A stretch of DNA of 64,000 bases, taken from positions 1-64,000 of the forward strand of contig JAJZDX010000021.1 in the NCBI GenBank assembly GCA_021805865.1, read 5' to 3'. Made by a program: the position numbers and the translations under genes. The notes below the pieces were generated by a model. The model was not told the origin of the DNA. It saw only the letters and a list, made by a program, of their open reading frames with translations, and ran no database searches. Shown here one piece after another: positions 18,183 through 25,646 of the stretch (positions are counted from its first letter, which is position 1; each line of letters begins with the position of its first letter). Source of the DNA: Pseudomonadota bacterium. GTDB taxonomy: Bacteria > Pseudomonadota > Gammaproteobacteria > Steroidobacterales > Steroidobacteraceae.

Positions 18183-18208
18183 CCGGCTCATGCGTCACGC
18201 ATGACCGG
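18183..18208. terminator. Hairpin between convergent def and yebC-family genes
   Basis: CATGCGT and ACGCATG (18189-18195 and 18197-18203) are flanked by CCGG on both sides, giving an interrupted hairpin between convergent genes. There is no T-run on either side, so the terminator role is tentative. The rest of 18148-18329 shows nothing else. Confidence 0.3.
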
Positions 18209-18329
18209 GAGGCCGATGAGCGGGCCGCGTCGGAAAATGCCTGCAGCGAGTTTGAATGCGGCAACGCCGGGGCCCGCAAGGGACGAGGCTCGGGATGAGC
18301 CGAGCGGCTCCCCGGAGCGGTCGGTGCCG

Positions 18330-19052
18330 TCAAGCCAGCGTGTGGAAGACCCTCTGCACGTCATCGTCCTGCTCCAGTTTGTCGATGAGGGTGAGCACTT
18401 CCTGGGCCTGCTCCTCGGGCAGCTCGGTCGGGACGGTGCAGAGGTACTCGTGTTCGGCCGACACCGGGGTCAAGCCGCGCGCCTCGAGCGCCTCCTGCAG
18501 CTTGCCGAAGTCGGCGAAGGCGCAGCGGATCACGATCTGCGGCTCGCCTTTCTCCCCGGTGCTCTCGCCCATTTCCTCGAGGCCGTGATCGATCAGGTAC
18601 AGCTCAAGGTCGTCTTGGTCGATACCGGCCGGGTCGAGGCGGAATACGCCCATGTGCTTGAACAGGAAGCCGACGCTGCCCGAGGTCGCCAGATTGCCGC
18701 CGCCCTTGGTGACGATGTTGCGCACGGCGGCCACGGTACGTGTGGGGTTGTCGGTCGCTGCCTCCACCAGCAGCGCCACGCCGTGCGGCGCGTAGGCCTC
18801 GTAGTGCACTTCCTGGTAGTTCGTCGCATCACGCCCGGCGGCGCGCTTGATTGCCGCCTCGACCTTGTCCTTGGGCATGTTGACCGCGCGAGCATTCTGA
18901 ATCACCCGCCGAAGCGCTGGGTTGCTGGCAGGGTCCGGGCCACCCGCTTTCACCGCCATGGTGATGTCCTTGGCGATCCGGGCGAACTGCTTCGCCATGC
19001 GGTTCCAGCGCGCAAACATGGTGTGCTTGCGGACTTCGAAGATGCGTCCCAT
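18330..19052 (-). CDS. YebC/PmpR (TACO1) family protein
   Basis: 240 residues, three-domain YebC-fold protein. Family landmarks are [35 protein letters not shown] and [16 protein letters not shown]. The N-terminus ([16 protein letters not shown]) lacks the AGHSKWANIKHRK of classical YebC and is closer to the YeeN-type paralogue. Members have been described as transcription regulators and more recently as translation factors relieving ribosome stalling; which applies here is open. It follows the desaturase gene by 36 bases on the same strand. Confidence 0.9.
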   Translation of the reverse strand: MGRIFEVRKHTMFARWNRMAKQFARIAKDITMAVKAGGPDPASNPALRRVIQNARAVNMPKDKVEAAIKRAAGRDATNYQEVHYEAYAPHGVALLVEAATDNPTRTVAAVRNIVTKGGGNLATSGSVGFLFKHMGVFRLDPAGIDQDDLELYLIDHGLEEMGESTGEKGEPQIVIRCAFADFGKLQEALEARGLTPVSAEHEYLCTVPTELPEEQAQEVLTLIDKLEQDDDVQRVFHTLA

Positions 19053-19088
19053 GGGCCCCCTTGCCTGGTTGTGATGGAGGGCGCGGGA

Positions 19089-20255
19089 TCAGGCGAGCTG
19101 AGATTGCAGCACCCGCAGGCGCCGCCGCTGCAGCCGCAGGCGCTGCTCGAGCTCCTTCAGCCGCAGCTGGAAGCTGGCGTGCTCCCAGTGCTCGACGACG
19201 GCCCGTTTCTTCTCCGCCAGCCACTGCTCTTTGATCTTGGCCCAGTCGGCCACGGCGGCGAGGAAGCTCTCGTACTCACGCGCGACGTGCTGGCGCACTT
19301 CGCTGATCCGTGAGGATGCCTGCGTGTCCGGAACGCGGTCGAGGGTGTTCTGAGCACGCTTGAATTGCATCGCGAGCAGCGCCCGCTGGATCTGGAAGAC
19401 GGGCGTGCGCTTGAGCTTGCGGGTGAGGCCGACGACCTGCAGGCTGGCGATCAGCCACTTGGTCGGATCCCATTGCCACCAGCGCACGCCGTTGCGGTAG
19501 TCGTGCGCGAAGATGTGGTGAAAGTTGTGATAGCCCTCGCCGAAAGTAAGCACCGCGAGCACCGGGTTGTCCCGGGCGGTGTTGTCCTCGGTGTAGGGGC
19601 GGCTGCCCCACATGTGCGCAAGCGAATTGATGAAGAAGGTGAAGTGGTGGCTGAATACCAGCCGCAGCACGCCGGCGAGCAGGAAAACGCCCCACACGTG
19701 GCCCATCAACGCGCCGACGGCGAGCGGCAGGCCGATATTGGTGGCGAGCACCAGAGGCACGTAGTAGCGGTGCTGGAAGGCGAGGATCGGGTCGCGGCGC
19801 AGATCGGGGATGTTGGTGAAGTCCTCGCGGCCGCTCGGATACTCCCGGATCATCCAGCCGATGTGCGAGAACCAGAAGCCGCGCGGGGCCGCGTATGGGT
19901 CGCGGTCCACGTCATCGACGTACAGATGATGCCTGCGATGGCCGCTGCACCACACCCAGGCGCTGTTCTGCAGCGCCTGGGTGGCGAACACCATGAACAG
20001 GATGCGCAGGCTCCAGTGGGCCTCATATGCCCGGTGGGCCCAAAGCCGGTGATACCCGGCGGTGACGGCCAGCTCGTTTGCCGCCCAGAAGGCCCCGAAC
20101 ACCACCCACGCGCCCAGCGAGAATCCATGTGTCAGACCATACCAGGGCACGACCACCACGGCCGCGAGGAAGGTCAATGAAAACAAGAGGATATTGGTCC
20201 AAACAAGCGGCGCCTGAACCTCGGCGGGCGGTGTGCGCGTGGCGGAAGCTGGCAT
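19089..20255 (-). CDS. Acyl-CoA/fatty-acid delta-9 desaturase
   Basis: Integral-membrane di-iron desaturase, 388 residues. The three His boxes are HRLWAH (after AVTAGY), HRRHH (after WCSG) and the EGYHNFHH box; four hydrophobic segments surround them. It would introduce a cis double bond in saturated acyl chains and adjust membrane fluidity. The C-terminal 90 residues are charged and helical, ending in a probable coiled coil (LRLKELEQRLRLQRRRLRVL). ATG 20255 is preferred to the TTG at 20288, because a TATATT -10 lies at 20292-20287. Confidence 0.92.
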   Translation of the reverse strand: MPASATRTPPAEVQAPLVWTNILLFSLTFLAAVVVVPWYGLTHGFSLGAWVVFGAFWAANELAVTAGYHRLWAHRAYEAHWSLRILFMVFATQALQNSAWVWCSGHRRHHLYVDDVDRDPYAAPRGFWFSHIGWMIREYPSGREDFTNIPDLRRDPILAFQHRYYVPLVLATNIGLPLAVGALMGHVWGVFLLAGVLRLVFSHHFTFFINSLAHMWGSRPYTEDNTARDNPVLAVLTFGEGYHNFHHIFAHDYRNGVRWWQWDPTKWLIASLQVVGLTRKLKRTPVFQIQRALLAMQFKRAQNTLDRVPDTQASSRISEVRQHVAREYESFLAAVADWAKIKEQWLAEKKRAVVEHWEHASFQLRLKELEQRLRLQRRRLRVLQSQLA

Positions 20256-20286
20256 CGGATTAAGGGGAGGGCCTGCGGCCGGTGGC

Positions 20287-20292
20287 AATATA
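20287..20292 (-). promoter_or_regulatory. -10-like box of the desaturase gene
   Basis: TATATT on the minus strand, 32 bases before the ATG at 20255; no good -35 is visible. It would give a 25-base leader. Confidence 0.3.
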
Positions 20293-20341
20293 CCGAATCA
20301 CCATAGCACGTTCCGCCTTCTCATGGGATGTGGAATATGTC

Positions 20342-20359
20342 TCGCTAGAATCGCTAGAA
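20342..20359. repeat. Tandem 9-base direct repeat at the porin stop codon
   Basis: TCGCTAGAA occurs twice head to tail. It contains the porin stop (TAG on the minus strand), so a second in-frame TAG follows 9 bases after the first, giving a double stop. Confidence 0.6.
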
Positions 20360-21475
20360 CTTGTACACCCCCTGCAGGGCGAATTCGGTCTGATGGGTGC
20401 TGAAGGTCGTCACCGGCTTGCCGGTGGCTGGGTTGATGCGGGTGTACGTGAAGGTGGGTCGATTCGAGGTGTCGTACCGGCCCTCGATGCGCAGCTCGAA
20501 GCACGGCACCGGGTCGTATCCCACGGTCACGGTGCCTTCCTTCACTTTCTGCGGCGTGCCTGTGCCCAGAATGAAGCCGTTTCGGTCATCGAGCTCCTCG
20601 CCGCGCAGCGACACGCGCCAGTGCTGGTTGAGCCAGTAGTTCACGTAGCCGGCCACCCCGTCCCATTCTCCGCCTCTCGTCACGCTGCTCGCATCCTGCT
20701 TGCCCCAGTCATAGCTCACGACGAACGACAGTGCCGAGGTCGCGTTGTAGGTCCATACGGTATCGAAGAACGTGCGCTTGGCGAGATCCACGGGGTCGTT
20801 GCCGATGTAGGCCTGGGCGGTGATCGACAGCAGCTTGTCCGGGGTCAGGGCGATGCCGAACTCCCCGGTCTTCGAGCCCGCATTGACGTTGGTGTAGTTC
20901 CAGCCATTGTTCACGCCAACGATCAGGCTGAGCGCATGGTTGACTGCGTAGGTGGCGCGCACGCCCGTATGAGTCATGGGCTCGGCGAAGAACAGCAGTG
21001 AGCGGGAGAAGTTCATGTTGCCGGTCGGCGCGATGACCTCCGCCCCCGCGAGCGTGGTGAACTTGCCCGCCTGGACGGTCAGATTGCCGCTCGCGTACTG
21101 CACGAAAGCCTGCAGCATGTCGAACATGTTGTTGCTCGAGCTGGAGGCGCTCTCCGCGGCGTTGATGATCTTGGCGTCATCGCCGGCGATCATGTCCACC
21201 AGGGCGCCGAAGCCATGGCTCGGCTGGTAGGCGAGGGTGAGGCCCGCCTGGTCCAATTGGAACGAATCGTGCCCGGTGTCGAACTGGTGATAGGTGTTGC
21301 CGCCTGAGGAATGGTAGTACGAAGCGGAGATGTAGCCGGACTCGGTGATCCCCGAGGCGGCAAGCATCTGCGCGAGCGTCTCGGCCGGCGAGCCGGCCGC
21401 CCGGGCACGCCCCGGCATCGTGGCCAGGGCGGACGCCGCCAACAAGGGAAGGGTCTGCGACAGGATCTTGTGCAT
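20354..21475 (-). CDS. Outer-membrane beta-barrel porin (BBP2/OmpL-like)
   Basis: 373-residue precursor with a signal peptide ending near ARAAG (about residue 27). The mature part begins with SGYISASYYHSSGG, continues as alternating amphipathic strands and ends in Phe (GVYKF), the usual barrel-assembly signal. It resembles the putative porin family BBP2. Solute unknown. ATG 21475 has AGAAAGG seven bases upstream. A near-consensus sigma-54 promoter lies about 50 bases before the start (21521-21536), so expression is probably RpoN-dependent. Confidence 0.85.
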   Translation of the reverse strand: MHKILSQTLPLLAASALATMPGRARAAGSPAETLAQMLAASGITESGYISASYYHSSGGNTYHQFDTGHDSFQLDQAGLTLAYQPSHGFGALVDMIAGDDAKIINAAESASSSSNNMFDMLQAFVQYASGNLTVQAGKFTTLAGAEVIAPTGNMNFSRSLLFFAEPMTHTGVRATYAVNHALSLIVGVNNGWNYTNVNAGSKTGEFGIALTPDKLLSITAQAYIGNDPVDLAKRTFFDTVWTYNATSALSFVVSYDWGKQDASSVTRGGEWDGVAGYVNYWLNQHWRVSLRGEELDDRNGFILGTGTPQKVKEGTVTVGYDPVPCFELRIEGRYDTSNRPTFTYTRINPATGKPVTTFSTHQTEFALQGVYKF

Positions 21476-21520
21476 GCCGAACCTTTCTCGTGCCCGTGAT
21501 GTCTCAGTCTCAGTGCCCAA

Positions 21521-21536
21521 GCATCCGCCGTGCCAA
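21521..21536 (-). promoter_or_regulatory. Sigma-54 (RpoN) promoter of the porin gene
   Basis: The minus strand reads TGGCACGGCGGATGCT, matching the -24/-12 consensus TGGCACG-N4-TTGCW at all but one defined position, with the required 10 bases between GG and GC. Transcription would start near 21510, about 35 bases before the porin ATG. Confidence 0.75.
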
Positions 21537-21634
21537 AAGGGGCCGTGGCGGGAAGACGCTGGAAATTGCAGTGCTTTGGAGCGGGCGCGGTGCCCGGGCG
21601 CACATTGCCGGTGCGCAACGCGAACCACGCTGGT

Positions 21635-21654
21635 GCACGCCCCGGGGGGCGTGC
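21635..21654. repeat. Palindrome upstream of the porin and downstream of motB
   Basis: GCACGCCCC and GGGGCGTGC form a perfect 9-base inverted repeat separated by GG, 100 bases upstream of the sigma-54 promoter and about 50 bases after the motB stop. A second, weaker pair (GCGCAC 21598-21603, GTGCGC 21611-21616) lies nearby. It could bind an enhancer-binding protein or act as the motB 3' hairpin; no U-run follows. Confidence 0.6.
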
Positions 21655-21701
21655 GCGGGGAAAATTACGCCGGCGAGTGTGAGCGGAGGGTGAAGAAACG
21701 C

Positions 21702-22724
21702 TCAGCGCACGGGCGCTGCGGCGGGGGGCGGCGCACCGGCGGGTCGGCTGCGCGACAGCGGTGTGTTCGAGCCCATGTCGGCGCGCAACGCGTCTTCGGC
21801 CTCCTTGCGGGTCATGACGATGATGCTGATGCGGCGATTGACCGGAGAGTAGGGGTTGGCCCTGTCGAACAGCACGGTCGAGGCGAGGCCGACCACCCGG
21901 GCGACCTTGCCCGGATCGAGGCCGCCCTCGACCAGCGCACGCCGCGCCGCATTGGCGCGGTCGGCGGACAGCTCCCAGTTGGTGTAGGGGGCGTGTCGCG
22001 GGTAGCGGTGCGCATCGGTATGGCCGATGATGGAGATCTGGTTGGGTACGGAGTTCAGGTAGGGCGCCAGGGTCTCCAGGATTCTGCGGGTGTAGACGCG
22101 CAGCTTGGCGCTGCCCAGGTCGAACATGGGGCGGTTCTTGGAGTCCACGATCTGGATGCGCACGCCCCTCGGGGTGATGTCGAGCAGCAGCTGGTTCTTG
22201 AACGGCTTCAGCGCCTGGCTGCGGTTCTCCGCCTTGCGCAGCTGGGCCATCAAGGACTCGAGCCGGCGATGATCGGCGTCGCTCACCCGTTTCCGGGCGT
22301 TCTTCAGGCTGGACTGGCGTGCGCCGGAGGAGGTTGCCGAGTGAGGCTCCTCGCCGGCCGGGACGGCAGAGTGTGCCGGGGCGGGTGACTCGAGGTCGAT
22401 GACCTGACTGGACTGGGATTTGACGGCATCCAGGCCGCCGCCGAGATTGATCGGGCTGGTGCTGGCTCCGCCGGGGCCCATGGGTCCTTCGGCGGCCCGG
22501 ACGCTGTGGCCGGGCTGCATGCTCGGGTTCTTGAAGTAATTGAAGATCGCCGCCCGCTCCTGCTTGCTGACGGCGGTGACGATCCACATGACCAGGAAGA
22601 ATGCCATCATGGCGGTGACGAAGTCGGCGTAGGCGATCTTCCACACGCCGCCGTGGTGCTCACCGCCGCCGCGTTTCTTTCGCCTGACGATGATGATGGG
22701 TCTGTCGTCTCCTTTCGCGGCCAT
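21702..22724 (-). CDS. motB: Flagellar motor stator protein MotB
   Basis: 340-residue stator subunit that couples ion flow to flagellar rotation. Residues 28-50 form the single membrane helix with the ion-binding Asp34 (IAYADFVTAMMAFF); after a long linker comes the OmpA-like peptidoglycan-binding domain with SIIGHTDA and RANAARRALVEGG. A Pro/Ala-rich tail follows. The ATG overlaps the motA stop by one base. The neighbourhood lacks other flagellar genes. Confidence 0.94.
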   Translation of the reverse strand: MAAKGDDRPIIIVRRKKRGGGEHHGGVWKIAYADFVTAMMAFFLVMWIVTAVSKQERAAIFNYFKNPSMQPGHSVRAAEGPMGPGGASTSPINLGGGLDAVKSQSSQVIDLESPAPAHSAVPAGEEPHSATSSGARQSSLKNARKRVSDADHRRLESLMAQLRKAENRSQALKPFKNQLLLDITPRGVRIQIVDSKNRPMFDLGSAKLRVYTRRILETLAPYLNSVPNQISIIGHTDAHRYPRHAPYTNWELSADRANAARRALVEGGLDPGKVARVVGLASTVLFDRANPYSPVNRRISIIVMTRKEAEDALRADMGSNTPLSRSRPAGAPPPAAAPVR

Positions 22725-23650
22725 CAACCGCTCGCTTTGGCGGCGCCGGCCGGCGCAGCACTCGCGGCAGCGCCTGTCTTGGCCGCGCTCGGTTTGCCCT
22801 TGCCTTTCAACTGCGCCTCGAGGTCCGCGAAGCTCGGGCGGACATCGCTGAAGAGGAGCTTGCGCGAGAACTCGATGGCCATCGCCGGCACGTAGCCGCG
22901 CACGTTCGCCACGAGAGCCATTTTCACCAGCTCAAAGGCTTTGGCCTCGTCATTGGCGGCATGAGCCATGGCGGCGGCGAGGGGGCCGGCGAAGCCGTAC
23001 GAGACCAGGATGCCGAGAAAGGTGCCGACCAGGGCGCTCGCGACGCGCGCGCCGATGGTCGAGGTGTCGGCGCCCTGGATCGAGGCCATGGTGTTGACGA
23101 TGCCGAGCACCGCGGCCACGATGCCGAAGCCCGGCAGCGAGTCCGCCAGGCGCTGCACGGCGTGCGAGGGCTCGTGGATCTCCTGGTGAAAGGTCTCGAG
23201 CTCCTCATCGAGCAGGCTCTCGAACTCGTGCGGATCGAGGTTGCCCGTGACCATGAGGCGCAGGCTGTCGGTGATGAACTGGCGCAGGTGATGGTCCTGG
23301 GCGATCTGCGGGTATTTCTTGAACAGCTGACCTCCGTTCGGCGAGTCGATGTCCGACTCGATGGCCATCAGGCCTTCCTTGCGGATCTTCACCAGGATGT
23401 CGTAGAGCAGCTTCAGGAGCGAGACGTAGTCGTCGTGCTCGTAGCGCTCCTGTCTCACCAGCGCGACGAGGTCCGCGATCGTGGCCTTGAGCACCTTGAT
23501 CGGATTGCTCGTGACGAAGGCGCCGAGCGCGGCGCCCACGATGATGATGAACTCCGCCGGATGCCACAGGGCGAGCAGCTTCCCGCCCTCGATCACGAAG
23601 CCCAGGGCCACGCAGGCCAGGACGACGACACTACCGATGATCTGGATCAC
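22724..23650 (-). CDS. motA: Flagellar motor stator protein MotA
   Basis: 308-residue inner-membrane partner of MotB with four membrane helices: two N-terminal (IGSVVVLACVALGFVI and EFIIIVGAALGAFV), then a large cytoplasmic loop (about residues 55-165), then two more (LPGFGIVAAVLGIVNTMA and LVGTFLGILVSYGFAGPL). The Pro in DSLPGFGIVAA is a known key position. The C-terminal 25 residues are a Lys/Ala-rich tail. GTG start; the gene is divergent from the aminotransferase. Confidence 0.94.
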   Translation of the reverse strand: MIQIIGSVVVLACVALGFVIEGGKLLALWHPAEFIIIVGAALGAFVTSNPIKVLKATIADLVALVRQERYEHDDYVSLLKLLYDILVKIRKEGLMAIESDIDSPNGGQLFKKYPQIAQDHHLRQFITDSLRLMVTGNLDPHEFESLLDEELETFHQEIHEPSHAVQRLADSLPGFGIVAAVLGIVNTMASIQGADTSTIGARVASALVGTFLGILVSYGFAGPLAAAMAHAANDEAKAFELVKMALVANVRGYVPAMAIEFSRKLLFSDVRPSFADLEAQLKGKGKPSAAKTGAAASAAPAGAAKASG

Positions 23651-23781
23651 GTGCTGCCAATGCCCCTACCAGTCCCTGTGCCTACGTGGATGCCGGGCAG
23701 GGGCACGGCAACCCGGGCCACTACGGGGCGGTACTGGATTCAGTATCGGCGGCCGGTGGCCCACCTTGAAGCGCAGAGCGC

Positions 23782-23809
23782 CTGAAATGTGACCGCCGCC
23801 GTGTAAAAT
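23782..23809 (+). promoter_or_regulatory. Candidate promoter of the aminotransferase gene
   Basis: CTGAAA (23782-23787) and TAAAAT (23804-23809) are separated by 16 bases; transcription would start near 23816. A perfect palindrome GCCGCATGCGGC (23819-23830) follows in the leader. Confidence 0.4.
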
Positions 23810-23849
23810 CCGCTTTGTGCCGCATGCGGCTTGCGGCGAGGAGAATCCT

Positions 23850-25040
23850 GTGCTCGAGCATCTCGATCGTCTGGCGCCGGACCCCATACTGGGTCTCATG
23901 GCTGCCTTCCGTGCGGACACCGATCCTCGCAAGGTCGATCTGGGGGTCGGGGTCTACCGGGACGAGGGGGGCGAGACTCCGGTCATGCAGGCCGTGCGGG
24001 AAGCCGAGCGGGAAGTGCTGGAGCGGCAGACGACCAAGACCTATGTGGCGCCCGCGGGCAATCCGGGGTTCAACGAGGCGATCGGACGCCTGGTCCTCGG
24101 AGAAGGTCACTCGGGGCTGTCCGGGGGGCGTGTGCGCGTCGTTCAAGCCCCCGGTGGCTGCGGCGCGTTGCGCTTGGGCGCGGAGCTGATCCGCGCTGCA
24201 GCACCCGATGCCGTGGTGTACGTGAGCAACCCTACGTGGGCCAATCACGTGCCGCTGCTCTCCGGGTGCGGACTTGCACTCGAACGCTATCCCTACCTCG
24301 ATGCCGCCACGGGCGGGGTGGCCTTCGATGCGATGATGGGCGCGCTGGATGTGCTGCCCCCGCGCTCCGTGGTGCTGCTGCATGCCTCATGTCACAACCC
24401 CACGGGAGCGGACCTTGCCGAGGGTCAGTGGCGGGAGGTCCTGTCGCTGATCCGGCACCGCGCGCTGCTGCCCTTCATCGACATCGCCTACCAGGGCCTC
24501 GGCGGGGGGTTGGCCGAGGACGCCTTCGGGCCGCGGCTGTTGTGCGCGGAGCTGCCCGAGGCGCTGGTCGCGGTGTCCTGCTCGAAGAATTTCGGCCTCT
24601 ATCGCGAGCGGGTCGGCGCCCTGGTCTCGCTCAGCCAGACGGGGACGGAGGCCGACGCCGCGCTCAGCCAGCTGGTGCGCATCGCCAGGGGCCTTTATTC
24701 CATGCCCCCGGACCACGGTGCCGCGATCGTCGCGCGGATCCTGGGCAGCGGGCTGCGCGACCTGTGGGAGCGGGAGCTCTCGAGCATGCGCGAGCGGATC
24801 CTCGAATTGCGCGCCGCGGCGGCGCGGGCGCTGGCAGCGGCCTGCCCGAGCATGGATTTCAGCCACATCGTCCGTCAAAAGGGCATGTTTTCATACCTCG
24901 GGATCGACAAGGACGTGGTCCGCCGGCTCCGCGACCAGCACCACGTGTACATGACCGACGACAGCCGTATCAACATCGCTGGACTGCGGCACGAGAACAT
25001 CCCGTATTTCGCCGGGGCGGTGGCCAAGGCCATCGGCTAG
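23850..25040 (+). CDS. Aspartate/aromatic aminotransferase, class Ia
   Basis: 396-residue PLP aminotransferase, the same length as E. coli AspC. Active-site residues are all present: Trp130 (NPTWANH), Asn183 (SCHNPTG), Asp211 and Tyr214 (FIDIAYQG), Lys246 (SCSKNFGLYRERVG), Arg254 and the carboxylate-binding Arg in DDSRINIAG. GTG 23850 is six bases after AGGAG and aligns with the AspC N-terminus. It interconverts aspartate/glutamate and possibly aromatic amino acids (TyrB-like); specificity is not decidable. Confidence 0.93.
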   Translation: MLEHLDRLAPDPILGLMAAFRADTDPRKVDLGVGVYRDEGGETPVMQAVREAEREVLERQTTKTYVAPAGNPGFNEAIGRLVLGEGHSGLSGGRVRVVQAPGGCGALRLGAELIRAAAPDAVVYVSNPTWANHVPLLSGCGLALERYPYLDAATGGVAFDAMMGALDVLPPRSVVLLHASCHNPTGADLAEGQWREVLSLIRHRALLPFIDIAYQGLGGGLAEDAFGPRLLCAELPEALVAVSCSKNFGLYRERVGALVSLSQTGTEADAALSQLVRIARGLYSMPPDHGAAIVARILGSGLRDLWERELSSMRERILELRAAAARALAAACPSMDFSHIVRQKGMFSYLGIDKDVVRRLRDQHHVYMTDDSRINIAGLRHENIPYFAGAVAKAIG

Positions 25041-25052
25041 CGGCCGCTGCCG

Positions 25053-25583
25053 TCAGTACGCCCCGGGGGCCTGCGGGGCGCCTTTGCGCTCGAGGGTCAG
25101 GAAGGTGAGCGCGTAGGGGTTGCGCTCATCGGGCGTCTGCCGGAGACATTCGACGTCCGCCCATTGGGTCGGATCCAAAGCGGGGAAAAAGGTGTCGCCT
25201 TCGATGTCGGCATGCACCAGGGTCAGGTAGATGCGGCGCGCGAACGGCATCAGCAGCCGGTAGACCTCCGCACCGCCGATGCCGACCAGCTCCTCGGAGT
25301 CCCGCGCGCACCCGAGCGCCTGCCCGAGCGAATGCACCGCCAGCACACCCTCTGAGCGCCATGCGCGTGCTCGTGTCAATACCAGGTTGCGGCGGTCGGG
25401 CAGCGGCCTGCCGATCGAATCGAAGGTTCTGCGGCCCATCAACACCGGCTTGCCGAGCGTCATGGCCTTGAAGCGCCGCAGGTCCTGCGGCAGCCGCCAG
25501 GGCAGGCGGTTGTCGCGTCCGATACAGCCGTTTTCCGCCATGGCCACGATGAGCGAGACCAGGGGCTGGCGCAGGATGCTCAT
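25053..25583 (-). CDS. folA: Dihydrofolate reductase
   Basis: Reduces dihydrofolate to tetrahydrofolate with NADPH; 176 residues. Motifs are LIVAMAENGCIGRDNRLPW, MGRRTFDSIGRPLPDR (NADPH), and VGIGGAEVYRLLMP; the substrate-binding acid is Asp in PQDLRRFK. The enzyme balances the DHF made by ThyA, encoded 2.6 kb upstream on the same strand. Start uncertain between ATG 25583 and TTG 25607. Confidence 0.95.
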   Translation of the reverse strand: MSILRQPLVSLIVAMAENGCIGRDNRLPWRLPQDLRRFKAMTLGKPVLMGRRTFDSIGRPLPDRRNLVLTRARAWRSEGVLAVHSLGQALGCARDSEELVGIGGAEVYRLLMPFARRIYLTLVHADIEGDTFFPALDPTQWADVECLRQTPDERNPYALTFLTLERKGAPQAPGAY

Positions 25584-25646
25584 CGCGGGCGGGTGATCCC
25601 ACGGCAAGAGGCGGAGCGGGCAAAGGAGTCCGGCCCGAGCCTCATG

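Noticed and set aside
19089-19360. C-terminal coiled-coil part of the desaturase as a fused extra domain
   Set aside because: As I recall, bacterial acyl-CoA desaturases of about 390 residues often carry a similar charged helical tail, so it is probably family-typical.
21476-21628. 51-residue N-terminal extension of the porin
   Set aside because: It crosses the sigma-54 promoter and would hide the signal peptide; ATG 21475 has a ribosome site and a normal signal sequence.
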